Notes under the pieces: generated by a model
Databases searched by the model: none
What the model was told of the DNA's origin: nothing
What the model saw: the letters and a program-made list of their open reading frames with translations, nothing else
Position numbers and translations under genes: made by a program
DNA from: Siphonodentalium dalli
Taxonomy: Eukaryota > Mollusca > Scaphopoda > Gadilida > Siphonodentaliidae
Direction of reading: 5' to 3'
Assembly: GCA_032622095.1 (NCBI GenBank)
Contig: CP136069.1
Span: 30,572,342-30,636,341, forward strand
Length of the DNA: 64,000 bases
Shown here: positions 10,372-20,885 of the stretch, in pieces
Position numbering within the stretch: the stretch's first letter is position 1
Layout: every line of letters begins with the position of its first letter

Positions 10372-10772
10372 TTAACCCTTTACCCAACAGAAGGGCCCTG
10401 TGCCAATGCATTCTCTTATATATGCGAGTCGACCATAGGTCGCCTCGCATATATAAGAGAATGCATTGGCTTAACACATTAAAAATTATAAAATTGTTAA
10501 AGAATGTAAGAAAAAATGGTAAAAAGTGTTAAAAAAAGATTATTTTTTTAGGCCAATGCATTCTCTTATATATGCGAGGCGACCTATGGTCGACTCGCAT
10601 ATATAAGAGAATGCATTGGCACAGGGCATAACTGTAACCATCACAATGTGTTCAATGAACCGGTTCCAATGATATCCATATTTGTATGGTTTTATTGAGA
10701 CAGACCCAAGATATTTTAGGCTGTTGAAGCTTTATTTGGCCGTTTTGGCCGGTTTGTTGGGTAAATGGTTAA
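10372..10772 (-). mobile_element. Family A1 MITE, reverse
   Basis: TTAA flanks; right end mutated to TTGGGTAAATGGTTAA. Both hairpins are intact, and the asymmetric segment is on the right. Confidence 0.92.
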
Positions 10773-11320
10773 GGGTCCAAATATGGAAGCTCCCACAAAT
10801 TTAGTAAATCTTTCTAGATTCATTATCATGGAACATTGAAACTTCAAAAAATATAGGGCATATCCCCAGATGGCAAGTCAAGCCAGGATTTCTCTCCCTG
10901 TTAATGGACGATAAACAGATCGGTAATCAAATTTAGAACCATGTGCAGAGAACGCTTGAGCAAATGAACTGAAAATTTAATAAGCGTGCATGCCGGGCAC
11001 TTAAAATTCTTTTTTAGTAAGAAACAAGATCAAATCGAATCCAGACATCATTCGTAATTCAGTATCGCATTAGTAGCCAATCTGCATGCTGAACCAATAT
11101 CCCACCTCATTAATTATTCACGATACAAATAGCCAGTCTGGTGATCGCACTCACAGGATTCCACAACTTCATGCAGTCTCAAGTACCGCCCCCTGCCGCT
11201 AAGAGCAGATAACTCAGTTATATAAACATAATATCTTGGGAACTCGTCATGCATAATTCACAACAAATGGTTAGCTTTATTTGATTAGGTTCGTTTTCGA
11301 TGTGTTTTAATCAATATTCC
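10773..11320. other. Unassigned non-coding sequence
   Basis: Nothing recognisable apart from ordinary AT-rich sequence. Confidence 0.5.
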
Positions 11321-11369
11321 CTGTTTAAGACATGTCAAAGATCAGGCTGTGCATCTTGTCAAGCCGTAA

Positions 11370-11590
11370 CGAATCTTTATCGAAATGGATGAATTGCTCC
11401 CAATGTGTTTGCTTGAGATCAAGACAATCAGATCTTGTTCTATTTGCTTGTTTCATGATGCTATTGAATTTCAATCTTGAGAACGGTGATTACCATAGAG
11501 ACAGATCAGAAAAACCATCCGCTCTCCTCGTTTTGCTTCCCGTCATTTGTGTTCAATGAGTTTTGAAAGCATTGTTTGAACCATGGCAAC
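11370..11590 (+). repeat. Family R segment, copy 1 of 3
   Basis: Contains 'tgtttgcttgagatcaagac', 'tcatgatgctattgaatttc', 'aatcttgagaacggtgatta' and 'caatgagttttgaaagcatt'. Copies at 12760-12975 and 13775-13940 share these phrases. The short ORF across it is not preserved in the other copies. Confidence 0.8.
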
Positions 11591-11597
11591 CACCCTG

Positions 11598-11716
11598 CAA
11601 GCCTGAGTTTAGTGTCCCTGTCATTTTCAGAATGAGGTCCCCAGAGGGATAGCATCACTAAATTCATCTCTGGGGACCTCATTCTGCAAATGACAGGCAC
11701 ACTAAATTCAGGCTTG
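11598..11716. mobile_element. Family B minimal hairpin (119 bp)
   Basis: CAAGCCTGAGTTTAGTGTCC at the left and GGCACACTAAATTCAGGCTTG at the right; the arms are joined after 'gaggtccccagaggga'. It is the shortest complete B form in the window. Confidence 0.9.
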
Positions 11717-11815
11717 TATTGGAATGGTCTATTAATCATCTGCAGGGTATTCAGGAAATATAAGCAGACGACAAACTGACCAGCAGATAATACAAGAAAA
11801 CCATAGTCAGAAATG
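11717..11815. repeat. Family I fragment
   Basis: 'tattggaatggtctattaat', 'catctgcagggtattcagg', 'gcagacgacaaactgacc'. It directly abuts the B hairpin. Confidence 0.6.
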
Positions 11816-11896
11816 GTACTTTTTCTTAACAGCATTAGTTTGCCCTACAGCATCATAACAAATTAGCATGACTGCTCAACTAGGGGTGTGTCTAAG

Positions 11897-11935
11897 GTAC
11901 AGTAATGCCCTAAATAATCCAATCCTTAACCATGA
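11897..11935. mobile_element. Family C left-end fragment
   Basis: TA-CAGTAATGCCCTAAATAAT then ccaatccttaaccatg; the rest is absent. Confidence 0.7.
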
Positions 11936-12036
11936 AGCTTGATGAGATAAATAGTACTACATGGTTGTTACAAGTCAAAATTTGAGGGGTGGGACCCCGA
12001 TAATTAAACTTGAACTTGACCTGTATTTTGTGGTAA

Positions 12037-12340
12037 TTAACCCTTTCTATACTAAAGCATCATTGATGAGTAGTTATCACATAAGGAATGTTCAGATAAT
12101 AAGTTTAACCCTTTCTACACTAAAGCATCATTGATGAGTAGTTATCCCATAAGGAATGTTCAGATAATAAGTTCAACCCTTTCTATATTAAAGCATCATT
12201 GATGAGTGGTTATCCCATAAGGAATGTTCAGATAATAAGTTCAAACCTTTCTATACTAAAGCATCATTGATGAGTAGTTATCCAATAAGGAATGTTCAGA
12301 TAATAATTTCAACCCATTCTATACTAAAGCATCATTGTCA
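12037..12340 (+). repeat. 68-bp tandem array, five units
   Basis: Unit: CCCTTTCTATACTAAAGCAT, CATTGATGAGTAGTTATCCC, ATAAGGAATGTTCAGATAAT, AAGTTCAA. Unit starts at about 12041, 12109, 12177, 12245 and 12313 give a constant 68-bp period. The first unit is preceded by TTAA, linking it to family I/A-type ends. Confidence 0.9.
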
Positions 12341-12684
12341 ACTATGGTATCAAATTTCCAAAAACTTGTTGTTTATCAACATTTTGTTCAACAAAATATG
12401 GTTGTATTATCACTAAATATCACGAAATTTGACCGTATTACCACTGGATTTTAGAGTTATCCATCTTCATCCTCAATTTTGTCTGAGACCCTCCGTTTGA
12501 CCACATGTTTCTGGCCCACATATTAGTACTCATCTCGAGAAATAACAAACTTCAAAAATCGACCGCTGATCACTCTGACCTTTGATGGGTGGGTTCCTCG
12601 ACTCGAATCCAATATTTTTTACCCCCTGAAGCCAAAGAAATAGTAATTTAAGAGCGTCTAATCGGATTGATTGAGTACCTTTAA
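12341..12684 (-). mobile_element. Family N element, copy (reverse), left end lost
   Basis: Shares 'gttatccatcttcatcctca', 'gatgggtgggttcctcgact' and 'gattgagtacctttaa' with inverted sequence at 21594-22056 and 61753-62186. Confidence 0.7.
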
Positions 12685-12759
12685 AAAAAGGGTATAAAAA
12701 TTTGTTAGATGGGTTGGTAAATCAGGCTATTGAATTGACATTGCCTAGAGGATATTTAT

Positions 12760-12975
12760 GAAGACGGATGGATTGCTACAAATGTTGTTTGCTTGATCAA
12801 GACCATCGGATCGTGTTATATTTGCTTGTGTCATGATGCTATTGAATTTCAATCTTGAGAACGGTGATTACCACAGAGACAGATAAGAAAAAACATCTGC
12901 CTTCCTCGTTTCTCTTTCCGCAAATTGTACTCAATGAGTTTTGAAAGCAATGTCTGAACCGCAGGCAAACACACT
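12760..12975 (+). repeat. Family R segment, copy 2 of 3
   Basis: Clear partner of 11370-11590: 'tcatgatgctattgaatttc' and 'aatcttgagaacggtgatta' are identical in both. Confidence 0.8.
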
Positions 12976-13129
12976 CTCTTGATTAATAGAAATGTGTTTA
13001 GGTGCAGACCTCAAAATTAGCTGTGGCAAAAGGCAATGCCCTTTTGGTCGAAAAAAAAAGCAGTAGAAGCCGATACAGAATTTCATGCAATTCTAAAGAT
13101 TTTGACTGATTACAGAGCATTCGCATGGG

Positions 13130-13785
13130 GCCCAAGCCTTGAAAAAAAAAGCGGTCATTTGCAGAATGAGGTCCCCAGAGGGTGAATTTAGTGACGCCAT
13201 CCCAAATGGGGGGGGGGGGGGCTAGCATCACCAAATTCACCCTCTGAAAACCTCATTCTCCTGAGGCCTCAACTGCTATGGAAGACATAGGATCAGTTTG
13301 AAGTTCCGGAGTTGAAGATTAGTAACCTAGATTATGCATTTTATACTTCTGCAAATTAGGTGATATAGAAACTGAACAGAAGGGAAAAAGTAACTAAAAC
13401 AATGTTAATTTGAGACTATAGATAATTCCCAGAAGATGAGGCCTAAACAGAATGAGGTCCACAGAGGGTGAATTTAGTGATGCTACCACGCACAGATAGC
13501 AAGTTTTTTCGGTTCTTTAGAATGTTTCTTTATCTTTTTTAGTTTAGCTTTTCAATATGCCCAAATTGGCAGATGACACAATGCATAATCAAGGTGCCCA
13601 ATGGATGTACATCACTATCTTCACCATCCAGGAGCTTACATATGAGTCAAGCTCCCAATAGCAAATGAGGCCATTCAGAATCAGGTCTGCAGGGGGGGAT
13701 AAATTAGGTGACCATCGCCCGCTGCATGGGGCAGCGTCACTAAATTCACCCTCATTCTGTAAATTTCAGGCACCATATTTTCAGA
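13130..13785. mobile_element. Family B element, complex
   Basis: Left hairpin from 'tcatttgcagaatgaggtcc' with a 12-G loop at about 13208, core phrases 'gatcagtttgaagttc' and 'ttttagtttagcttttcaat', and a right hairpin ending 'ctcattctgtaaatttcagg'. It includes an extra internal half-hairpin at 13440-13500. Confidence 0.7.
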
Positions 13786-13940
13786 CAAAATGTTGTTTGC
13801 TTGATAAAGATGTTCGGATCATGTTATATTTGCTTGTGTCGTGTTGCTATCGGATTTCCATCTTAAGAATGGTAATCACTGTAGAGACTCATCAGAGAAA
13901 ACATAAAACTTCCTTGTTTCCATACCCACCACAAATAACA
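13786..13940 (+). repeat. Family R segment, copy 3 of 3
   Basis: 'atgttgtttgcttgataaag', 'tatatttgcttgtgtcgtgt', 'cttaagaatggtaatcactg'. It is the most diverged of the three. Confidence 0.75.
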
Positions 13941-14234
13941 CTAAAACATGGTGAAGATCCATCACTGCCGTGGAACTGCTGTTTATCAAGATGTTAGAGT
14001 TATCTCCCTTCTAATCAACTGAATAGAACATACATGTATCATGACCTGGTATGACATTTGGCTAGACACTGGCTCTATAACCACGGAGGGGAATCACGTA
14101 GTTTCGAGGTTGATGAGTACCGCGCACTCAAAATGTGCAAACACACACAAACATAATATACATGTATGAGGAATTGACACAAAACATAGCATTTTGACTG
14201 TTACGAGCATATGTTAGTTTATTTTTAAAACAAG

Positions 14235-14634
14235 TTAACCCTTTACCCAACAAACCGGCCACAACCGGCCAAATAAAGCTTCAACAGTCTAAAATATCTT
14301 CGGTCTGTCTCAATAGAACCATACAAATATGGATATCATTGGAACCGGCTCCTTGACCACATTGTGATAGTTACAGTTATGCCCTGTGCCAATGCATTCT
14401 CTTATATATGCGAGTCGACCATAGGTCGCCTCGCATATATAAGAGAATGCATTGGCCTAAACAAAATCTTTTTTTAACACTTTTTACCATTTTTTCTTAC
14501 ATTCTTTAACAATTTTATAATTTTGAATGTGTTAAGCCAATGCATTCTCTTATATATGCGAGGCGACCTATGGTCGACTCGCATATATAAGAGAATGCAT
14601 TGGCACAGGGTCCTTCTGTTGGGTAAAGGGTTAA
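14235..14634 (+). mobile_element. Family A1 MITE, forward
   Basis: TTAA flanks, both hairpins intact, typical CCCTTTACCC and GGGTAAAGGG ends. Confidence 0.93.
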
Positions 14635-14671
14635 TACCTTATTTGTTCGGAAATACTCAGTAGTTTTCTAC

Positions 14672-14784
14672 TAACATTCTGACCAAAGTTTCCAGTCGGA
14701 GGTTCGCGGAATACACAAGACCATATACTACTAGGAGAATCCTTCGACTGACAACTTTGGTCAGAATGTTAGTGCAAACAACTG
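14672..14784. repeat. Inverted repeat, 21-bp arms
   Basis: ACTAACATTCTGACCAAAGTT and its exact inverse AACTTTGGTCAGAATGTTAGT bracket ~70 bp. It lies inside the 14088-14975 element. Confidence 0.85.
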
Positions 14785-14998
14785 TGAGTTTGGACACAGA
14801 TTAGGTATCAGCATTTTTGAAAAATAGTATAGCATATGTTCGTAGCTGTCAACATACCATGTAATATATAATTATCATAGTTTATAACCCTTTTCCTTGT
14901 TTCTCGTCGCGTTTGCAATCACCTCGGCCATTTTGAATGCGTGGTACTCATCAACTCGAAACCACTAGATTCCCCATCGTGATAAGGCAACGTTGCTT

Positions 14999-15372
14999 CC
15001 AAACCTTGAAATAGTTTGTCTGTCAATTGCAAAATGAGGTCCCCACACGGTGGGCTATTATCACTAAATTCACCCTCTGGGAACCCCATTCTGCTTTAGG
15101 CCTCATATTCTGGAAAGTATCTATCATCTCAAATTAACATCTATATCCCCTAATTTGCAGAAGATAAAATGCATAATCGAGGTGACTAATGGGTGAACAT
15201 CACCAACTTACTGGGGAACTTCAATCTGATCGTAGGTCTTCCATATCAGTTGATGACTCAGCAGAATGAGGTTCCCAGAGGGTGAATATGGTGACACTAG
15301 CTCATTGAGCGCGATAGCGTCACTAAATTCACTCTCTGGGGACCTCATTCTGCAAATGACAGATGCACTATT
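14999..15372. mobile_element. Family B element
   Basis: Left end AAACCTTGAAATAGTTTGTC, reduced core, right hairpin ending GACAGATGCACTATTC. Joined end to end with the next B copy. Confidence 0.8.
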
Positions 15373-15624
15373 CAAGCCTTGAAATATTGTGTCTGTCATT
15401 TGCAGAATGAGGTCCCCAGAGGGTGAATTTAGTGATGCTACCCCGCATAGTGGTCTACCATCACCAAATTCACCCTCGGGGATCTCATTCTGCTTACACC
15501 TCAGCAGATGAGGTTCCATGAGGGTGAATTTGGTGATGCTAGCCCGCTATGCAGGGTAGCATCACTAAATTCACCCTCTGGGGACCTCATTATGCAAATG
15601 ACAGACACACTATTTCAAGGCTTG
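15373..15624. mobile_element. Family B short element, complete ends
   Basis: CAAGCCTTGAAATATTGTGT at the left and CACACTATTTCAAGGCTTG at the right, with two hairpins separated by only about 15 bp. An extra CACTATTTCAAGGCT follows, probably a duplicated end. Confidence 0.88.
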
Positions 15625-15826
15625 GCACTATTTCAAGGCTGGATTGGTTCATTCCATCACGAGAGACCTGTACAATCAATCTTCCATCATTACATCACCG
15701 GGCATTATAATACCTCCTAATTTTAGTACGCAGCGTAATAATTTCTAATTCGGGGAAGGCCCTGCCTTACAAAAGATTGTAAGCAATGTAACTTGTGTCT
15801 GTGTGCTCATTTGAAAAATAATTTAT

Positions 15827-16482
15827 ATATGGGAGGCCAAATTCACATTTAATAACCAATTACGCTTAAGCATAATGCGGTACTCTTAAGCGTAATGCCA
15901 TTACGCTTAACCCTTTACCCAACAAACCGGCCAAATAAAGCTTCAACAGCCTAAAATATCTTCGGTCTGTCTCAATAGAACCATACAAATATGGATATCA
16001 TTGGAACCGGCTCCTTGACCACATTGTGATAGTTACAGTTATGCCCTGTGCCAATGCATTCTCTTATATATGCGAGTCGATCATAGGTCGCTTCGCATAT
16101 ATAAGAGAATGCATTGGCCTAAAAAAAATATTTTTTTAACACTTTTTACCATTTTTCTTACATTCTTTAACAATTTTATAATTTTTAATGTGTTAAGCCA
16201 ATGCATTCTCTTATATATGCGAGGCAACCTATGGTCGACTCGCATATATAAGAGAATGCATTGGCACAGGGCCCTTCTGTTGGGTAAAGGGTTAAGTGTA
16301 ATTCATATCTCCCCAGGAGCTGTAATGGATGCAACCAATTACTGATGCTAGTAACTTTTAACATATATTCACCATTATATATAAGGTAGTAAGTAAGGCC
16401 ATGAAAACCTAAGCGTGATGGTGTTGTGAGTGAGGCATTTAAGCGTATTTAGCTATTAAATGCGAATTTGGCCTCCCATATG
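15827..16482. mobile_element. Family P inverted-repeat element split by A1
   Basis: TATATGGGAGGCCAAATTCA..catttaata at the left and tattaaatgcGAATTTGGCC..TCCCATATGTA at the right are inverted. Near the left end, GCTTAAGCATAATG-type units repeat and supply the TTAA used by the A1 copy. Confidence 0.75.
15907..16295 (+). mobile_element. Family A1 MITE, forward
   Basis: TTAA flanks, ends intact; slightly shortened unique segment. Minor hairpin substitutions (gtcgatcataggtcgcttcg). Confidence 0.92.
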
Positions 16483-16554
16483 TATAGGGATAACCAGAGC
16501 TACATTAAACATTTTAGTGACAAGATATCTGCATGTATGTTCACACGATCATTG

Positions 16555-16691
16555 TTAACCCTTTCATGACTTGAGCTTCCTGAATTTTTGTGAAAACCCT
16601 GTGCCAGTGCATAGGGAGACTGGCATATATAAGAGAATAAGAGATCTTTAATGCATCCCAGCGTGGCTCAGGTGTTGAAGCTAAGGGTTAA
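16555..16691. mobile_element. Family A3 MITE, internally deleted
   Basis: TTAACCCTTTCATGACTTGA..GTTGAAGCTAAGGGTTAA. Most of the hairpins are deleted, leaving 137 bp. Confidence 0.75.
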
Positions 16692-16819
16692 GTATTCAGG
16701 TTATTTCAGTCAGCGATTTATTGTTTTTTGAAGTGATCAACGCAAACGAAGAAGCCAGATAGCGACTGGGATGCTCTTTTCTGGTTGGTTGTGGAATTTC
16801 TCCTGTGACGTCATTTATA

Positions 16820-17421
16820 CAGGGTCCATACAGGCAAGGCCAGATAAAATTCAAAGCCAATTCTAGGCTGAAAAACTCTGCCGTGCGCAGCGAGGCTTGC
16901 CACAACAGGCTGGGGGTCTGGGGGGCGCCTAGGCCCCCAGAAGCCAAAGGGTTAACAGTGTCATTTGGTGCAATCTCAGCCATTTCCTGGCACTTCATGT
17001 TGCTGATTTTCTGTTTAAACATTAATTGTTGAAATTACATTTCCCCATTGTTGGAAGATGAAAAGAACTTGAAGCGAAAAAAAAATTCTCAGATATTTCC
17101 AAAGCACGTGCTTTTACAAACAAAACAATATGCGCACACGTCACGAGTTCATGCGGTACCGGTTAGGTATAGTTGCGTACACGTCATAACTTTACGCACT
17201 TCTAGCTAAACATAATGAAGTGAGGCATCAGTTCGCTGTACTTGTGTTCGATTTGCATTCCCAAGAGAAAGTCCGCGATCAAATGACAATGAATCGGTTG
17301 TTTCCCCTATCAAACTCTGCGATGACTAGAATTCAAGTACTTTTCAAGGAATAAAATTCATTCAAGGACTTTCCAATACAAGCGGAAAATTCAAGTACAT
17401 TTCAAGCCTGTATGAACCGTG
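16820..17421. mobile_element. hAT-like inverted-repeat element
   Basis: Left end CAGGGTCCATACAGGC; the right end read in reverse is CACGGTTCATACAGGC. The subterminal right side has repeated TTCAAGTAC/CTTGAA motifs. Ends of this form occur in hAT elements. The flanking 8 bp do not match, so the target duplication is lost or the boundary is off. The interior includes a GC-rich stretch (gggggtctggggggcgcc). ORFs on either strand show no domain. Confidence 0.55.
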
Positions 17422-17643
17422 TTATAAAATGGCAGATTGATTGTGCTGGTCTCTCAGGACGATGAACATAGCTGAACGTCGGAGCACCATATAGCCAGTG
17501 TCTAGTTCAGTATGACATAACAAAATTGGAAGCAGGTTTAGTGTTATTACCAATTTAAAATATCACTATGTATCGAAACTATCACTGAAAATATTGTTAT
17601 TGAAAAAAAAAAACGTTTATTGACTAGTATCTGTGAATATATA

Positions 17644-17925
17644 TTAACCCTTTCATGACAGGAGCTGTACTGGTGCAGCATTGATGATCCTGTGCCAGTG
17701 TATTCTCTTATATAATGGAGTCTCCCATAGGGAGCCTTGCATATATAGGGAGCCTTGCATATATAAGAGAATGCACTGGCTTACAAGGTCAAGGTAAATA
17801 TTGAGGCCAATGCATTCTCTTATATATGTGAGGTGCCCTATGGGCGACTTGCTTAAATATAAGAGAATGCATTGGCACAAAGTTTTCGCAAAATTTCAGG
17901 AAGCTCCAGTCATGAAAGGACTAAC
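17644..17925 (-). mobile_element. Family A3 MITE, reverse
   Basis: TTAACCCTTTCATGACAGGA, GCAGCATTGATGATCCTGTG, two diverged hairpins, 'cttacaaggtcaaggtaaat' spacer, and CCAGTCATGAAAGGACTAA. One hairpin has a duplicated 'gggagccttgcatata'. Confidence 0.82.
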
Positions 17926-18771
17926 AGCAACAACAAGAAGAGTGATAACATCTTGCTATGATCCCAGACACCTTTGTGCTAAATAACATAAGCATCTTCG
18001 CCACGATAAATCGAGTGAACAATGAAATAATGAACAATCCAGCACCCGATGCCCCAAGGGAGAAATCGAAGCTGTCGATGACACAAACGCAAGTCACTCG
18101 CTAAATTGGCCGTCTGAAACAGAATATTGCAGCAGACACGGCCCGAGGGATTACTCATTGGTCAGTGACAGAGAATGTATGGCTTCCACACGTTTCTCCG
18201 GTTCTTCATAACACTGCGGTGATTACCATCTGTCATAATAGATAGTCATGCTGATATAGCAGATATCCTGCTAAATCCATGGGGGGGGGAATCTGGGAAC
18301 AGATGAACATGACAACTTATTTATGATGCTATCTCGGGTATCTGCCTCGGTGTTCAAAAAGAGACATTCAATTATCAAATTTCCTTGTCCCAACTTCAGG
18401 ATGTAACAAGCAATCTGATTGGCTACAACACCAGGTTCAAATCACTATGAAGCCCATCACCATTGACAGCAGGTTTGAATAGAACGTGTGTGAAATCTCA
18501 GGGGTATATGAGCATGTGAAACATCAAGGTTATATAAATGACCATTGCATGTTCGACCAAATTGTGATGTTGCTTTTGCACGCCGTGATTGTTGAGTTTG
18601 ACGTCCGATCCTTAGGTCAGTTACTGAATTCTTAGTATTGGAGGTGATTAATGTGAGGATCGATGAGAACCACATCGACTTTGGGCTATTAGGCACATTG
18701 ATGTGGGGACAAAATTGTTATATCCAACAACATCGTAGAGTCGATGGAGATTTGACACTATTTAATTACCA
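17926..18771. other. Unassigned non-coding sequence
   Basis: No repeat family or coding block recognised. A 79-codon minus-strand ORF at 18457-18696 has no domain features. Confidence 0.5.
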
Positions 18772-18860
18772 TTTTGTTAATTTTTTGCATATATTCTATT
18801 GAGTATAACAGGAGATGGTCCCATAATTGGCCGGATTTAGTGTACAGTACCCCTTTAAGG
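18772..18860. mobile_element. Solo right half of the 35451 palindromic element family
   Basis: 'tttgcatatattctattgag', 'tataacaggagatggtccca', 'ggccggatttagtgtacagt', 'acccctttaa' match the right arm of 35451-35803. Confidence 0.75.
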
Positions 18861-18887
18861 AATGAGTGTCATTTCAGCTGCTACATG

Positions 18888-19104
18888 TACAGTAATGCCC
18901 TAAGTAATAGACTCCTTAAACACAGCAGAATTATGGGTAACTTTTCAGGATTTAGTCGGAAATATGGCTTGTTGCCATTCATCGGAAAGCTCTCGGGGAG
19001 AGCTTTCCGATGAATGGCAACAAGCCATATTTCCGACTAAATCCTGAAAAGTTACCCATAATTCTGCTGTGTTTAAGGAGTCGATTACTTAGGGCATTAC
19101 TGTA
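18888..19104. mobile_element. Family C palindromic MITE, complete
   Basis: TA flanks; CAGTAATGCCCTAAGTAAT at the left and ATTACTTAGGGCATTACTG at the right. The arms are inverted over about 105 bp with only 'gggg' at the centre. Tc1/mariner-type TA target site. Confidence 0.92.
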
Positions 19105-19297
19105 GTTAACATCACAATGTTAAATTTGATGATGGAACAAGAGTACCGCCACAGTGGCGTAGTAAGCCTGTTGCGTTTTTTCAAATTTCAAATTGCATTT
19201 CAGAAAGATTCCATAGCCAAAAATTTTGAAATCAGAGAGGGCCCATGAGTGGCTGAGAATCATTGGACAAATTATATTCTGCATATACAGTACTCAC

Positions 19298-19432
19298 AAG
19301 GTCCGCAATGCCTCCAGGTAATATTGTCTTGACGACCACGCCAGTGCTGCGACCTCCAATAATTCCAAAGCCCAATCCCGAGCCATCGTTAATTAGATCT
19401 ATTACTTCTATCTGTGTCCATTCTGTGTTCAA
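19298..19432 (-). CDS. MPDZ/PATJ: Internal exon: N-terminal half of PDZ domain 2, MPDZ/PATJ-like scaffold
   Basis: On the minus strand the exon starts after TTTAATTTGCAG and ends before GTGAGT. It is 135 nt, exactly 45 codons, phase 0 at both ends, so it joins in frame to the exon ending at 32891. The peptide runs from LNTEW through the first strand ([10 protein letters not shown]), the carboxylate-binding loop [11 protein letters not shown] (GLGF at residues 19-22) and [14 protein letters not shown], where the domain breaks. In MPDZ/PATJ proteins the next residues would be a DGRL..GDHIL segment, so the missing half should be on the next exon; I did not see it between position 1 and 19297. 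GLGF is intact, so peptide-binding capacity looks preserved. The two exons are in the right order for PDZ1 then PDZ2 of a minus-strand gene. The other possibility, a processed fragment, is unlikely because both splice sites are good. Confidence 0.88.
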
Positions 19433-19499
19433 CTGCAAATTAAAAACATAGCTGTAATTCAACTGGGTTGGATCTTTGTCATATGCAAATACAAATTCT

Positions 19500-19635
19500 G
19501 AGCCAAGCCTTCATATACATGTAGTGTGTGTGTGTCATTTGCAGAATGAGGTCCTCACAGGGTGAATTTGGTGATGGTATCCCAAATGGCGAGCTAGCAT
19601 CACCAAATTCACTATCAGGAAACCTCTTTCTGTTT
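19500..19635. mobile_element. Family B hairpin fragment
   Basis: Left end 'ccaagccttcatatacatgt' with a small insertion, GTGTGTCATTTGCAGAATGA, and the hairpin arm ending 'caccaaattcactatcagga'. It is about 70 bp upstream of the PDZ2 exon on the gene's own strand. Confidence 0.7.
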
Positions 19636-19844
19636 TCTGTTCCAATCCTGATTCCCAATTTTGTACTGCTCTTCCGTTTAAACAGTTCCCGCTTTTGATT
19701 TGTCATGATGGCGGCGAAATTTGTTCGCATATCAAAAATTAAATAAATACAAGAAAAATTTATTAAGGAAAGTGATATTGCCATAGCCACATATTGTAAG
19801 TTTTTTTTCTTGGTTACCTATATATAAGCCTATTTAAATTTTTA

Positions 19845-20190
19845 TTTAAAAAAAAAAAAAAAAAAAAAAATTTATTTTTTTTGCTTTGCTTAAATTACCA
19901 AGAAATTCAATCTAAAACATTTTTCCTTTTTTGTTATTAAGAGTGAATATTTTTCGAAAAAGGGCCATAACTCTGTAAAAATAACTCGGATCAAACCCAT
20001 ATTCAAACTCGATCTGTATTTTGGGCTGAGAAACTTGGTTACGATCGGATAGAAAATGCTTGAGTTATCACATTATGCGTAAAGTGTCTATAGACAGAGA
20101 CAGACAGCTAGACAGATTGACAGATCGACGGATGGACAGACGACGAGTGGTCAATCCGGAAGTTGACTCTACGGTATGGGTACACATAAA
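19845..20190 (+). repeat. Family L repeat with poly-A tract
   Basis: A 20+ bp A run is followed by 'aagagtgaatatttttcgaa', 'aaagggccataactctgtaa', 'cgtaaagtgtctatagacag', a GACAGA/GACGGA tract and 'gacgacgagtggtcaatccg'. The second copy is at 59295-59555. No ORF is preserved; SINE-like or a degraded LINE tail is possible. Confidence 0.65.
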
Positions 20191-20534
20191 AATCATAAAT
20201 ACTGAAAGCTAATACTGCTAAGTAATATTGTATCCCAGAGGGAGTTAATTCATGCGATAAATCAGTCATTTGAGCTCTTATTTGAATTCATTGCATGAGA
20301 TGAACTTAGAGTGTAATGACTTATATATGGAATATGCCACATCGATGCATTAATAAGCCATAAAAATTGCACCAAGAATTGGATGGAAGTATGAATTTTT
20401 CTACTCTTTAATACCACACTAATGATATACGGCTCTATACCTAATGCTGAATTAACGAATAAATCACTGTGAACACCGACACAAGGGTTCTTATATGAAT
20501 AGACAATCAACGAGCAATTCAGGTCTCATCGATC
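20191..20534. other. Unassigned non-coding sequence
   Basis: Nothing recognised. Confidence 0.5.
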
Positions 20535-20764
20535 TACAGTAATGCCCTAAATAATCGACTCCTTAACCACAGCAGAATTATGGGTAACTTTTCAGGATTT
20601 AGTCGGAACTATGGCTTGTTGCCATTCATCGGAAAGATTCATCGGAAAGCTCTCCCCGAGAGCTTTCTGATGAATGGCAACAAGCCATATTTCCGACTAA
20701 ATCCTGAAAAGTTACCAATAATTCTGCTGTGGTTAAGGAGTCGATTACTTAGGGCATTACTGTA
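20535..20764. mobile_element. Family C palindromic MITE, complete
   Basis: TA flanks, both arms present. The centre has a short duplication (attcatcggaaag twice). Confidence 0.92.
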
Positions 20765-20885
20765 TGAGGTCGTTGGAGATGGAATCCGTGCCAAGACAAC
20801 GGGTGGTGATGTCGGTACATATTATACTAAGTTTTTATCCACTTGCCAAGTTTGAGAGTCAATGCCAGTGGGCTGATGATACAGC

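Larger units (their letters stand above)
14088..14975. mobile_element. Inverted-repeat element split by A1
   Basis: Left end GGGGAATCACGTAGTTTCGA, ggttgatgagtaccgcgcac; the right end read in reverse gives GGGGAATCTAGTGGTTTCGA, gttgatgagtaccacgcatt. These ~48-bp arms bracket A1 (14235-14634) and an internal hairpin at 14672-14784. Without A1 the element would be about 490 bp. Superfamily unknown. Confidence 0.75.

Noticed and set aside
1-19297. Expected next exon (rest of PDZ2, DGRL..GDHIL)
   Set aside because: I looked for the corresponding minus-strand text and did not find it. It may lie left of the window or be too diverged for reading by eye.
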